From positions 1 to 64,000 of the forward strand of contig CAVVJF010000006.1 in the NCBI GenBank assembly GCA_963748485.1: a stretch of DNA of 64,000 nt. The letters run 5' to 3'. This document shows positions 50,166-58,489 of the stretch, in pieces. Made by a program: the position numbers and the translations under genes. The stretch is from DASRWT01 sp963748485 (GTDB lineage: Bacteria > Methylomirabilota > Methylomirabilia > Rokubacteriales > CSP1-6). Every line of letters begins with the position of its first letter. Position 1 is the stretch's first letter. The notes below the pieces were generated by a model that was not told the origin of the DNA, made no database searches, and saw only the letters and a program-made list of their open reading frames with translations.

Positions 50166-52279
50166 GCTACCGGGCGGCGGTGGGGGGGCCTGGGGGAGGA
50201 GCGGCGTTCGCTCCCCCCCAGCCAAACAATCCGAAATCGGCGTTCGCGTTGCCGCCGCTCTTGTTGGCCGGGGCGCTCGTGTTCTGGGGGTGGCAGACGG
50301 GGCTCTGGCCGGCGGCGTGCATCATGGCGTCCATCCTCGAGGGCGCGCGCCTGGTGCCGTGGCGCTGGGATCTCGCGCGCTCGGACTTCAATCGGGTGTC
50401 CGATCTCTGCACCATCATCTTCGTGGGCCTGGTCGTCTATCTCGGCGCCACCACCGACGCGCCGCGCGTGCTCACTCTCGTGTTCCAGTGGTTTGCCCTC
50501 GTGGTCCTTCCGCTGGTGGCGGCGCAGGTGTACAGCACGTCGTCCGGGGTGGACGTCCGCATCTTCCTCTGGAGCCAGCGCAAGAAAGCCGACGCCGACG
50601 GGACGCCCGCCACCCATACGCTGGACCTGCGCTACCCGTACTTCGTCATCTGCATCCTCGCCGCGAGCGCGGCCAACGTTCGCGGAATCGGCTTCTACCT
50701 GGGCGCGATCGCGCTGACCGCGGTGGCTCTCTGGAGTGTGCGGGCGCGCAGTGTGCGGCCCGCGGTGTGGGCCGGCCTCTTCATCGTCGTGGCGGCGGTG
50801 GGCTGGGTGGGCCACGTGGGGCTACATCAGGCTCAGCGCGCCGTGGAAGCGGTGGCCCTCGAATGGCTGGCGGAGTGGGTGCGGCGCGACACCGATCCTT
50901 TCCGGAGCAGCACCGCCATTGGCTCCATCGGGCGACTCAAGCTCTCGGACCGCATCCTCCTGCGAGTGGAGCCGGGGCCGCAGACCCAGATGCCCCTGCT
51001 GCTGCGGGAGGCCACCTACAACGTCTTCGCGATGCCGGCGTGGCTGGCGGTGGACGCGACCTGGAGCCCGGTGCTGCCCGAGGCCGACGGCACCACGTGG
51101 CGGCTCGGGCCGGGCGGCCCCGAGCGCGGGCGCGTCACCGTGTCCGCCGCGCTGCGGCGGGGGCGGGGCGTGCTCGCGCTGCCGGGGGCGGCCTTCGAGA
51201 TCGACCGCCTCACGGTGGTGCGCGTGGAGCGGAACCGCCTCGGGGCGGTGAAGGTGGACGAGGGGCTAGGGCTGGTGACGTACACCGCGCTGAGTGGGGC
51301 GCGTGGCGTCCTGGACGACGGACCGGGCGAGAGCGACCTCGCCATGCCCATCCCCGACGGCGCGGTGGCCAACCGGGTGGCGCGGGATCTGCGCCTCCAC
51401 AACGGCTCGGCCGAGGACGCCGTGGCCGCGCTCCACACCTACTTCCGCGCCAACTTCCGCTATTCGCTCTATCGACAGGCGCCGGACGGCGAGGTCTCCG
51501 CACTCGAGGATTTCCTCCGACGGTCGCGGGCGGGCCACTGCGAGTACTTCGCCACCGCGACCGTCTTGCTGCTGCGCGCAGCGGGCGTGCCCGCCCGCTA
51601 CGCCACCGGGTACTCCGTGCAGGAGTGGAGCCCGCTCGAGCGCACGTGGGTGGTGCGGGCGCGGCATGCTCACTCCTGGGCGCTGGCCTGGGTCGACGGC
51701 GCCTGGCGCGACGTGGACACGACGCCGCCGGGCTGGGGCGAGATCGAGGGCCAGCAGGCTTCCCTCTGGCAGCCGCTGGCCGACCTCTTCGCGTGGGGCG
51801 GGCATACCTTCAACCGGTGGCGCTACGGCGAGCGGCGGGGCAATGTCACGAGCTGGCTCGGGTGGCTCCTGATCCCGCTCACGCTACTCCTGGTCTGGCG
51901 GCTCTTCTTCCGGAGGCGGCAGCGGCGCGAGAGCGCGGCGCCGGGCGGCATCGAGGCAGCGCGCGTGCGCGCGGGAATGGATTCGGAGTTCTACGCGGTC
52001 GAGGGCCGGCTCGCCGCGCTCGGCCTGGGACGGCGGCCCGCCGAGCCGCCGACGGTGTGGCTGGATCGGGTGGGCGATCTGCCGCCCGTCGCCCAGTCGC
52101 GAGCGGAGCTCGACCGGCTGGTGGCGCTGCACTATCGCTACCGCTTCGATCCCGCCGGGATCCGCGACGAGGATCGCGCGCGGCTCCGCGCCGAGGCGGA
52201 AGCCTGGCTCGAGGCTACGCGAGATCGCGAAGCAGCTGTGCCGTCGTCCGGATCCCCTGGAAGAGGTGGTCCAGCTTGA
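50162..52279 (+). CDS. Transglutaminase-like membrane protein (DUF3488/transglutaminase/DUF4129)
   Basis: 705 aa. Several N-terminal helices (residues 25-230) are followed by a periplasmic domain and the transglutaminase core: LEDFLRRSRAGHCEYFATAT (catalytic Cys), VVRARHAHSWALAWVDGAWR (His) and DVDTTPPGW (Asp). A further helix (WLGWLLIPLTLLLVWRLFFR) and a C-terminal cytoplasmic DUF4129-like tail close it. Members are probably peptidases or acyl transferases of the envelope. The start is coupled to DUF58. Codons 10-20 overlie a dispersed hairpin repeat (50191-50220) that adds an atypical Gly/Pro/Ala segment. The 3' end overlaps the convergent peptidase gene by 65 bases. Confidence 0.9.
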   Translation: MSYRAAVGGPGGGAAFAPPQPNNPKSAFALPPLLLAGALVFWGWQTGLWPAACIMASILEGARLVPWRWDLARSDFNRVSDLCTIIFVGLVVYLGATTDAPRVLTLVFQWFALVVLPLVAAQVYSTSSGVDVRIFLWSQRKKADADGTPATHTLDLRYPYFVICILAASAANVRGIGFYLGAIALTAVALWSVRARSVRPAVWAGLFIVVAAVGWVGHVGLHQAQRAVEAVALEWLAEWVRRDTDPFRSSTAIGSIGRLKLSDRILLRVEPGPQTQMPLLLREATYNVFAMPAWLAVDATWSPVLPEADGTTWRLGPGGPERGRVTVSAALRRGRGVLALPGAAFEIDRLTVVRVERNRLGAVKVDEGLGLVTYTALSGARGVLDDGPGESDLAMPIPDGAVANRVARDLRLHNGSAEDAVAALHTYFRANFRYSLYRQAPDGEVSALEDFLRRSRAGHCEYFATATVLLLRAAGVPARYATGYSVQEWSPLERTWVVRARHAHSWALAWVDGAWRDVDTTPPGWGEIEGQQASLWQPLADLFAWGGHTFNRWRYGERRGNVTSWLGWLLIPLTLLLVWRLFFRRRQRRESAAPGGIEAARVRAGMDSEFYAVEGRLAALGLGRRPAEPPTVWLDRVGDLPPVAQSRAELDRLVALHYRYRFDPAGIRDEDRARLRAEAEAWLEATRDREAAVPSSGSPGRGGPA
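50191..50220. repeat. Dispersed 30-base hairpin repeat, copy 2
   Basis: Thirty bases of the form TGGGGGAGGAGCGGC-GTT-CGCTCCCCCCCA form a GC hairpin inside the 5' end of the transglutaminase gene, 29 bases after its ATG. It matches copy 1 (38512-38541, opposite strand) at 27 of 30 positions, with all differences in the loop. Confidence 0.7.
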
Positions 52280-53678
52280 GATGCTCGTTGGGGCTGTGCT
52301 GGCGATTGTTCGCGTTCGCGTAGGGGAGCACGAGGGTCGGGAGCCGGAGAATGTCGGTGAAGGCGAAGAGCGGCACGCTGCCGCCCAGCGTCGGCAGCAG
52401 GAGCGCGCGCTGTCCCCCATGCGCCCGCTCGACGGTGGCGATGACCTCACGACAGACGGGGAGGTCCAGGGCGGTCTTCGCCGGATCGTAGCCCCCCTTG
52501 CCGACCACCCGCACCACGCGGCCGCGCAGCGCGTCGGGGATGGGCTCGTCCGGCGACTCCAGGACGGTGAGGCCCTGCGCGCGGATGTGCTCGAGGATGC
52601 GTCGGTAGACGCGCTCCACCGTCTGGTTCTTCACCAGCCGCACGTCGAGCAGCACGGTGGCGCGGTGAGGAATGATGGTGTTGGCCTCCTTGCCGAGGAA
52701 GCCCGCGTGCAGCCCCCGTATCGTCAGCGTGGGGTGGAACATGAGCCGGTCGAGGAGATCGGCGGGCGGCTTCACACCGAGATCGCGCTCGAGCGCCAGC
52801 GCGTCCACGGGGATCTCGGCCATCAGAGCCCGCTCGGCCGCGGTGGGGAGAACCACGTCGTCCTCCAGCCCTTCGATGAGCGGCGTGCCGTCCGGCGTCG
52901 CCATGGAGGCGAGGAGGCCGTTGAGGCGCCACGCCGCGTTCGGCACCACGAAGTTCCCGGAGTGAACGTCGCGCCGGGCGACCTCGATCTCGAGCTCGAG
53001 CTTCATGTTGCCCCGCGCCCCGCCGGAGACGGTGGGACGACCGCTGTCGTGCTTGGGCCCGTCGGTGACGAGCACGAGGTCGGCGGCGAGTAGGTCGCGG
53101 TGCTTCTCGGTGAAGGCGCCGAAGTACGGGCTGCCGATCTCTTCTTCGCCGTCGAAGATGAGCTTCACGTTCACCCGAGGGGCCAGGCCCACGGCGTCCA
53201 TGGCGGCGAGAGCTTCCAGGTGAGCCCAGATGGGGCCCTTGTCGTCGGAGGCGCCGCGCGCGTAGAGGCGATGCTCGCCGAGCGCCTCCGCCGGCACCGA
53301 TTCGAAGGGCACGATGGGCGCGCCCGCCTCCGCGAGCCCGGCGCGGAAGACGGGCTCGATCGGCGACGGCTGTAGCCACCCTGCCGACGGGATGGGCTTG
53401 GTATCGTAGTGGCAGTAGATGAGGACGGTGCGGCGGGCGCCGGGCACTCGGCGCTCGCCGAACACGGCGGGGTTGCCGCCCGTCTCGATCACGCGGGGCT
53501 GGAGTCCCAGGCCCACCATGCGCCGCGCCAGCCACTCGCCGCAGGCCCGCACGCGCTCAGGCTCTTGGCTCACGCTCTCCTGCCTGAGAAAGTCGACGAA
53601 GCCTTCCACGTGCTCGCGCCGGCGCGACTCGCGGAAGCGATCGAAGGTGGTCCAGTCGGTCTCGGGAGGGGTGGTCAT
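52215..53678 (-). CDS. M20/M25/M40 family metallo-dipeptidase
   Basis: 487 aa. Zinc-binding motifs are TVLIYCHYDTKPI (HxD), GASDDKGPIWAHL (bridging Asp), and FDGEEEIGSPYF (catalytic Glu pair). A dimerisation/lid domain carries RRDVHSGNF and later HRATVLLDVR. The C-terminus includes TLGGSVPLFAFTDILRLPTL and NNRQHSPNEHLKLDHLFQGI, with the last metal His. This set is typical of dipeptidases such as DapE/CNDP-like enzymes, which split dipeptides or N-acyl amino acids in the cytoplasm. ATG at 53678. Convergent with the transglutaminase gene. Confidence 0.92.
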   Translation of the reverse strand: MTTPPETDWTTFDRFRESRRREHVEGFVDFLRQESVSQEPERVRACGEWLARRMVGLGLQPRVIETGGNPAVFGERRVPGARRTVLIYCHYDTKPIPSAGWLQPSPIEPVFRAGLAEAGAPIVPFESVPAEALGEHRLYARGASDDKGPIWAHLEALAAMDAVGLAPRVNVKLIFDGEEEIGSPYFGAFTEKHRDLLAADLVLVTDGPKHDSGRPTVSGGARGNMKLELEIEVARRDVHSGNFVVPNAAWRLNGLLASMATPDGTPLIEGLEDDVVLPTAAERALMAEIPVDALALERDLGVKPPADLLDRLMFHPTLTIRGLHAGFLGKEANTIIPHRATVLLDVRLVKNQTVERVYRRILEHIRAQGLTVLESPDEPIPDALRGRVVRVVGKGGYDPAKTALDLPVCREVIATVERAHGGQRALLLPTLGGSVPLFAFTDILRLPTLVLPYANANNRQHSPNEHLKLDHLFQGIRTTAQLLRDLA

Positions 53679-53725
53679 GGCGGAGAGGATACCCGGAAGC
53701 CTCGATCGCGGGTAGAGTGACGCGC

Positions 53726-54133
53726 ATGGTCGAGCGGAAACCGCCGGGGAAGAGCTGGGACACCTGGATCGAGGAGCTGCTCCACGAGGCCCAGGCGGCG
53801 GGAGAGTTCGAGCGACTCGAGGGTGCCGGGAAGCCCATCCCCGGCATCACCGATCCCTACGATCCCGACTGGTGGGTGAAGAAGCTCCTGCAGCGGGAGA
53901 AGCTCTCGATCCTGCCGCCGGCGCTGGAGCTGCTGCGTAAAGTCGAGGCCGGCCTCGCCGCGATCTGGGCGGCGCGCCGAGAGGACGAGGTCCGGGCGCG
54001 GATCGGTGTGCTCAACTCCGAGATCGCCAAGGTCAACGCGCGGGTTGCCGAGGGCCCCGCGACGCGGCTCGCCCCCCTGGACACCGAGTCGATCGTGGCT
54101 GAGTGGCGCGCGCGCCGCGACTCTTCGGCCTAG
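53726..54133 (+). CDS. DUF1992 (DnaJ-homologue C-terminal-like) protein
   Basis: 135 aa from the ATG at 53726 (a GTG at 53717 is also in frame). The sequence KSWDTWIEELLHEAQAAGEF, ERLEGAGKPIPGITDPYDPD and WWVKKLLQREKLSILPPALEL is the DUF1992 signature found in DNAJC28 and in many small bacterial proteins. The rest is a coiled, charged helix (RREDEVRARIGVLNSEIAKV). Function unknown. Divergent from the peptidase gene; the patatin gene starts 4 bases after its stop. Confidence 0.88.
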   Translation: MVERKPPGKSWDTWIEELLHEAQAAGEFERLEGAGKPIPGITDPYDPDWWVKKLLQREKLSILPPALELLRKVEAGLAAIWAARREDEVRARIGVLNSEIAKVNARVAEGPATRLAPLDTESIVAEWRARRDSSA

Positions 54134-54137
54134 CGCG

Positions 54138-55094
54138 ATGCGCCGGGCAAGGCGTGGCGTGGTGCTCGCGGCCCTGATCGCCGGATTCTGGCTCCGCCCG
54201 GCGCCCGCGGGGGCGGTCTGCGAGCCGTCTGCCCAGCCTCTAGGCACCCCCACGGCGCTCGTGCTCTCGGGCGGCGGCGCCAAGGGCGCCTACGAGGCGG
54301 GCATCGCGCTGACCCTCGCGGCGCGCGGCGTGCCCATCCGGCTCGCCGCCGGCTCCTCGGCGGGCGCACTCAATGCCGCCGCGCTCACCGACGGCCGCCT
54401 GGACCGGCTGGACGCGCTGTGGCGGGGAGTCAGCCGCGAGCAGGTCTACGCCCTCCGGCCCGGCGTGTTCTTCGCGGGCCTCTTGCCGGGCTGGCTGACG
54501 CTGCTCGCGCTCGATGGCGCCGGCTCGCTCCTGGACCCCCGCCCGCTCCGCGAGTTGATCGCGGGCGCGGTTGACTTCGGCCGGGTCCGCGCCTCGCCCG
54601 TCGCGCTCCGTGTCGTCGCGACCGACCTCGAGCGGAGGGAGCGCCGGGTCTTCGACAACCAGACGGTCTCGGTGGACGCGCTCCTGGCTGCCTCGGCGGT
54701 GCCAGGCATGTTCCCGCCCGTCGCCGTTGACGGCGCCCTCCTCGTGGACGGCGGACTCGTCGCCCGCGCCCCTGTCCTGGAGGCGCTCGAGGGCGGCGTT
54801 TCCGTGGCGCGCGTCATCGTCGTGCTGAGCTACGCCGCGGACGAGCGCGGGCAGCGCGCGACGACGATGCGGCGGATTCTGGAGGAGGCCTTCGAGACCG
54901 CCATGGTCCACCAGATCCGGCGCGACGTGGATCTGGCGCGGCTCAAGCACCCGGCGGTGGAGGTGCAGCTCCTGACCCCGTCGGCGCCCCTGCTCCTCCG
55001 GCCCCTCGACTTCGACGGCGCGGCGATGGCCCGCGCGCTCGAACGCGGCCGCGCCGACGCGCTCGCGTGCCTCGACGCGTGGGGAGCGCGCTAG
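54138..55094 (+). CDS. Patatin-like phospholipase, exported
   Basis: 318 aa. Signal peptide GVVLAALIAGFWLRPAPAGA, then the patatin motifs: ALVLSGGGAKGAYEAG (oxyanion GGGAKG), LAAGSSAGALNAAALTD (nucleophile GSSAG) and LLVDGGLVARAPVLEAL (catalytic DGG). The enzyme is a serine-aspartate lipid acyl hydrolase. Location is probably periplasmic or envelope-associated. It follows the DUF1992 gene directly. The convergent ABC permease stop lies 3 bases beyond its own. Confidence 0.93.
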   Translation: MRRARRGVVLAALIAGFWLRPAPAGAVCEPSAQPLGTPTALVLSGGGAKGAYEAGIALTLAARGVPIRLAAGSSAGALNAAALTDGRLDRLDALWRGVSREQVYALRPGVFFAGLLPGWLTLLALDGAGSLLDPRPLRELIAGAVDFGRVRASPVALRVVATDLERRERRVFDNQTVSVDALLAASAVPGMFPPVAVDGALLVDGGLVARAPVLEALEGGVSVARVIVVLSYAADERGQRATTMRRILEEAFETAMVHQIRRDVDLARLKHPAVEVQLLTPSAPLLLRPLDFDGAAMARALERGRADALACLDAWGAR

Positions 55095-55097
55095 GGC

Positions 55098-55970
55098 TCA
55101 GCTCTCCCGCGTGGCGCCCTGTATGCCACGGAGCTTCGGGTCCAGGAGGTCGCGCAGCCCGTCGCCGAAGAGGTTCAGCCCGAGGATGCTCGCCATGATG
55201 GCCGCGCCCGGAAACAGGGTGAGCCAGGGCGCCTGCTGCAGATAGGAGCGGCCCTCCGCGAGCACGTTGCCCCAGGACGGGATCTGGGGCGGCACGCCCA
55301 CCCCGAGAAATGACAGGGCCGCCTCGCCCAGCACCGCCGCGGCGAAGATGAAGGTGCCCTGAACGATCACGGGCGACATGCAGTTCGGGAGCACGTGCCG
55401 GGCGATGATGCGGCCATCGCCGATGCCGAGGGCGCGGGCGGCTTCCACGTAAGGCGTCTCCCGGATCACCAGCACCGAGCCGCGCACGATGCGCGCCACG
55501 CGCGGCACGTAGACCACGCCCAGCGCCAGGATGACGTTCACCACGCTCGGTCCCAGCGAGGCCATGAGCGCGATGGCGAGGATGATGCCGGGGAAGGCCA
55601 TGACCCCGTCCATCATGCGCATGAGGATATTGTCGAGGGCGCGGTAGTAGCCGCCGAGCACCCCGAACGCGAGGCCGCCCACGAACGACAGCGCCACCAC
55701 GGACGCGCCCACCACCATGGAGAGCCGCGCGCCGTGGATCACGCGGCTCCAGGCGTCGCGGCCCACATGGTCGGTGCCGAACCAGTGCGCGGCGGTCGGG
55801 CGGGCGAGGCGCGCCTTGACGTCCAGCACCTGAGGGTCCACGCCCGCGATGACGGTGGCGCCGACCGCCACCAGGATGTTCGCAGCGACCAGCACGGCGC
55901 CGATCACCGCGCTCCGCCGGCGGAGAAACGACCTCACCCCGAGCCACCGCGCCCGTTCGGGGTCGCGCAT
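55098..55970 (-). CDS. Dipeptide/oligopeptide-type ABC transporter permease (DppC-like)
   Basis: 290 aa with six helices. The N-terminal RRRSAVIGAVLVAANILVAV helix, TDHVGRDAWSRVIHGARLSM, the EAA-like loop YVEAARALGIGDGRIIARHV and HVLPNCMSPVIVQGTFIFAA are diagnostic for the DppC/OppC family. It forms the membrane channel with the DppB-like subunit encoded just upstream. ATG at 55970. The last gene of the operon; no ATP-binding protein gene follows, since the next gene is the convergent patatin. Confidence 0.93.
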   Translation of the reverse strand: MRDPERARWLGVRSFLRRRSAVIGAVLVAANILVAVGATVIAGVDPQVLDVKARLARPTAAHWFGTDHVGRDAWSRVIHGARLSMVVGASVVALSFVGGLAFGVLGGYYRALDNILMRMMDGVMAFPGIILAIALMASLGPSVVNVILALGVVYVPRVARIVRGSVLVIRETPYVEAARALGIGDGRIIARHVLPNCMSPVIVQGTFIFAAAVLGEAALSFLGVGVPPQIPSWGNVLAEGRSYLQQAPWLTLFPGAAIMASILGLNLFGDGLRDLLDPKLRGIQGATRES

Positions 55971-55972
55971 GG

Positions 55973-56917
55973 TTAGCGAAACCGGATGCGTGGATCAATG
56001 GCGAGATATGCCAGATCCACGAGGAGGTTGATGGCGGTGTAGGTCAGGGCAATGAGGAGGACCACGCCCTGCACCACGGGGTAGTCGCGGCGGAGCACCG
56101 CCGAGATGATGAGTCGCCCCAGACCGGGGATGTTGAATACCGTTTCGATGACGACGGCCCCCCCGATCAGGAGGGCGAACGTGATGCCGATCACGGTGAG
56201 GGTGGGGATGATGGCGTTCTTCAGGGCATGCTTGTAGATGACGGTGCGCTCGGTGAGGCCCTTCGAGCGCCCGGAGAGGATGTACTGCTCGCGTAGGACG
56301 TCCAGCATGCTGGAGCGGGTGATCCGGGCGATGAGCGCGGACTGGACGAGCCCCAGCGCCAGCGCGGGCATGATCAGCGAGCGGAGATTGGGCCAGAGCC
56401 CGCCGTCCAGAGGCACGTAGCCGGCCACGGGAAGCCAACCCAGCCAGACGCCGAAGCAGAGGATCATGAGCAGGCCCAGGAGGAAGTTGGGCACTGAGAG
56501 CCCGACCAGGGCGAGGGCCATGAACGACTGGTCCAGGAAGGAATTGTGGTGCCGCGCCGACACGACTCCGGCCGGCAGGCCCAAGAGGATGGCGATGAGC
56601 ATGGCCCAGCCGGTGAGGAGCAGGGTGGGCTCGAGGCGCTCGTAGATGGCCTCGAGCACCGGCCGGCGGAGGAAGATGGAATCGCCGAGGTCGCCGCGGG
56701 CGAGGCGCCCGTACCACTTCACGAGCTGCACGGGCAGGGACTGGTCCAGGCCCAGCGCCTGCTGCAGCCGGCCGATGTCCTCGGCGGAGGCGTACGGCCC
56801 GGCGATCACGCTCGCAGGGTCCCCCGGGGCGAGACGGATCAGCACGAACGACACCGTCGCCACCACCAGCATCACGGGGATGACGGCGAGCAGCCTCCTG
56901 ACTACATAAACTCCCAA
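55973..56917 (-). CDS. Dipeptide/oligopeptide-type ABC transporter permease (DppB-like)
   Basis: 314 aa. N-terminus VYVVRRLLAVIPVMLVVATV then RLAPGDPASVIAG (the DppB-type N-terminal loop), and the EAA loop EQYILSGRSKGLTERTVIYK then HALKNAIIPTLTVIGITFAL. The last helix ends with LVDLAYLAIDPRIRF, typical of the family. The start is a TTG at 56917 (TTGGGAGTTTATGTA), 6 bases after the binding-protein stop. Forms a heterodimer with the DppC-like subunit. Confidence 0.93.
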   Translation of the reverse strand: MGVYVVRRLLAVIPVMLVVATVSFVLIRLAPGDPASVIAGPYASAEDIGRLQQALGLDQSLPVQLVKWYGRLARGDLGDSIFLRRPVLEAIYERLEPTLLLTGWAMLIAILLGLPAGVVSARHHNSFLDQSFMALALVGLSVPNFLLGLLMILCFGVWLGWLPVAGYVPLDGGLWPNLRSLIMPALALGLVQSALIARITRSSMLDVLREQYILSGRSKGLTERTVIYKHALKNAIIPTLTVIGITFALLIGGAVVIETVFNIPGLGRLIISAVLRRDYPVVQGVVLLIALTYTAINLLVDLAYLAIDPRIRFR

Positions 56918-56923
56918 GTCAGG

Positions 56924-58477
56924 CTATTTCGCCAGCCACGCGTTCCAGAAGTGGACGTAGGGCGAGTGGCGGAACCCGCGCAGGTCCTTGCGCGTGACCT
57001 GGAAGGTGAAGTAGTCACCGAACTTTACCCGGCCGACGTCCTCATAGAAGATGGCCTGGACGCGCTCGATCTGCGCCTTGCGCTTCTTGGGGTCCGTCTC
57101 GCGCAGCATCTCGGCGACCACGCGCTCCTTCTCCTCCTGGCACCACCAGCCCGGCCAGTTGCACTGGATGGAGGTGGCCAGCGGGGGATCCGCTCCCAGG
57201 GTGAAGCCGGTGGAGAAGATCTCGTAGAGCTCGGGCTTGTTGCGGCGCTGGACGAGGGTGGCCCAGTCGAGCACCTGGAGATCCACCGTGAAGCCCGCCG
57301 CCTCCATCTGCTGCTTGGCGACGAGCGCGGTGTTGTACATCCAGTCGTACTCCTTGGTGGTGATCCAGCGGATCGGCTCGCCCTTGTAGCCGGCCTCGGC
57401 GAGAAGCGCCTTGGCGCGAGCCGGGCTCTTCTGGTTGTAGCCGGTGACGCCGGCCTGGCTGTGGAAGGTGGGCTGCTCGGGGAAGAAAAGGGCGCCGTCG
57501 ATGCGGTAAAAGGCCTTGTTGCCGATGCCCGCGGCCATGATGGGCTCCATGTCCAGCGCGGCGAGGAAGGCCTGGCGGATCTTCTTGTTCGCCATCATGC
57601 CTTGTTTGTGGTTGGGCACGGCGGTGATCCACCCATACGGCTTGACCACGCCGGGCTCCAGCGCGGGCAGGGACTTCACGCGATCGTACTGGTCGGCCTT
57701 GATGGACTGGGCGTAGTGATACTCACCGGTTTCCACGCCCGCCAGGCGCACCGCCTCGTCGGGCACCGGGATGAAGAGGATCTCCTCGGCATAGGCGACG
57801 CGGCGGCCGCCGTAGCCCCCGTCGGGCGCGTCCGTGCGCGCGACGTAGTCTTTGAACCGCGCCACCTTGATGTGCCGGTCCGGCTTGTGCTCGACGAAGC
57901 GATAGGGGCCGGTGCCGATGAACTCCTTGATCTGCCCCTCACCGGCGGCGGCGATGACCTCTTTGGGATAGATGGCGGCGGCGTTGTTCGGGCCGCCGAG
58001 ACCGTACAGGAGCGAGCCCGACGGCTCCTTGAGGTGGATGACCACGGTGTAGGGATCCTTGGCCTCGACCGCCTCGACCGTCTTCCAGAGGGCCTTGCCG
58101 GAGGTGGCCATTTTCCCCCAGCGCTGAAGCGACGGCACCACGTCGGCCGAGGTCATCTCCTTGCCGTTGTGGAACTTCACGCCCTTCCGGAGCGTGATGG
58201 TGTAGCGCCGGCCGCCGTCGGCGACGGCGTGGCTCTCCGCGAGCATGGGCACCGGGGCGAGGTTCTTGTCGTACGTGTAGAGCGTCTCGTAGAAGTGCCA
58301 GGTGATCTGCTGGACGATGACGGCGGTGGTCCAGTGGATGTCCAGCGACGGCGGCTCGCCGATCATGGCCACCTTGAGGACGCCGCCCATGCGGGGCGTG
58401 TCCTGGGCACTCACGGGGGCGGCGGCAAGGGCCAGCACGGTGATGAGGGCGAGAAGGAACGCGGCCGAGCGCTTCAT
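56924..58477 (-). CDS. ABC transporter substrate-binding protein, family 5
   Basis: 517 aa. Signal peptide (FLLALITVLALAAAPVSAQD) with an AxA-type site. The mature protein has GGVLKVAMIGEPPSLDIHWT, LAESHAVADGGRRYTITLRK then GVKFHNGKEMTSADV, and a C-terminal RKDLRGFRHSPYVHFWNAWL. Family 5 receptors bind peptides, nickel, glutathione or other organic ligands. The flanking catabolic genes suggest a carboxylic acid or sugar acid instead. ATG at 58477 after AAAGGAGCACCCC. It is followed by two permease genes. Confidence 0.93.
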   Translation of the reverse strand: MKRSAAFLLALITVLALAAAPVSAQDTPRMGGVLKVAMIGEPPSLDIHWTTAVIVQQITWHFYETLYTYDKNLAPVPMLAESHAVADGGRRYTITLRKGVKFHNGKEMTSADVVPSLQRWGKMATSGKALWKTVEAVEAKDPYTVVIHLKEPSGSLLYGLGGPNNAAAIYPKEVIAAAGEGQIKEFIGTGPYRFVEHKPDRHIKVARFKDYVARTDAPDGGYGGRRVAYAEEILFIPVPDEAVRLAGVETGEYHYAQSIKADQYDRVKSLPALEPGVVKPYGWITAVPNHKQGMMANKKIRQAFLAALDMEPIMAAGIGNKAFYRIDGALFFPEQPTFHSQAGVTGYNQKSPARAKALLAEAGYKGEPIRWITTKEYDWMYNTALVAKQQMEAAGFTVDLQVLDWATLVQRRNKPELYEIFSTGFTLGADPPLATSIQCNWPGWWCQEEKERVVAEMLRETDPKKRKAQIERVQAIFYEDVGRVKFGDYFTFQVTRKDLRGFRHSPYVHFWNAWLAK

Positions 58478-58489
58478 GGGGTGCTCCTT

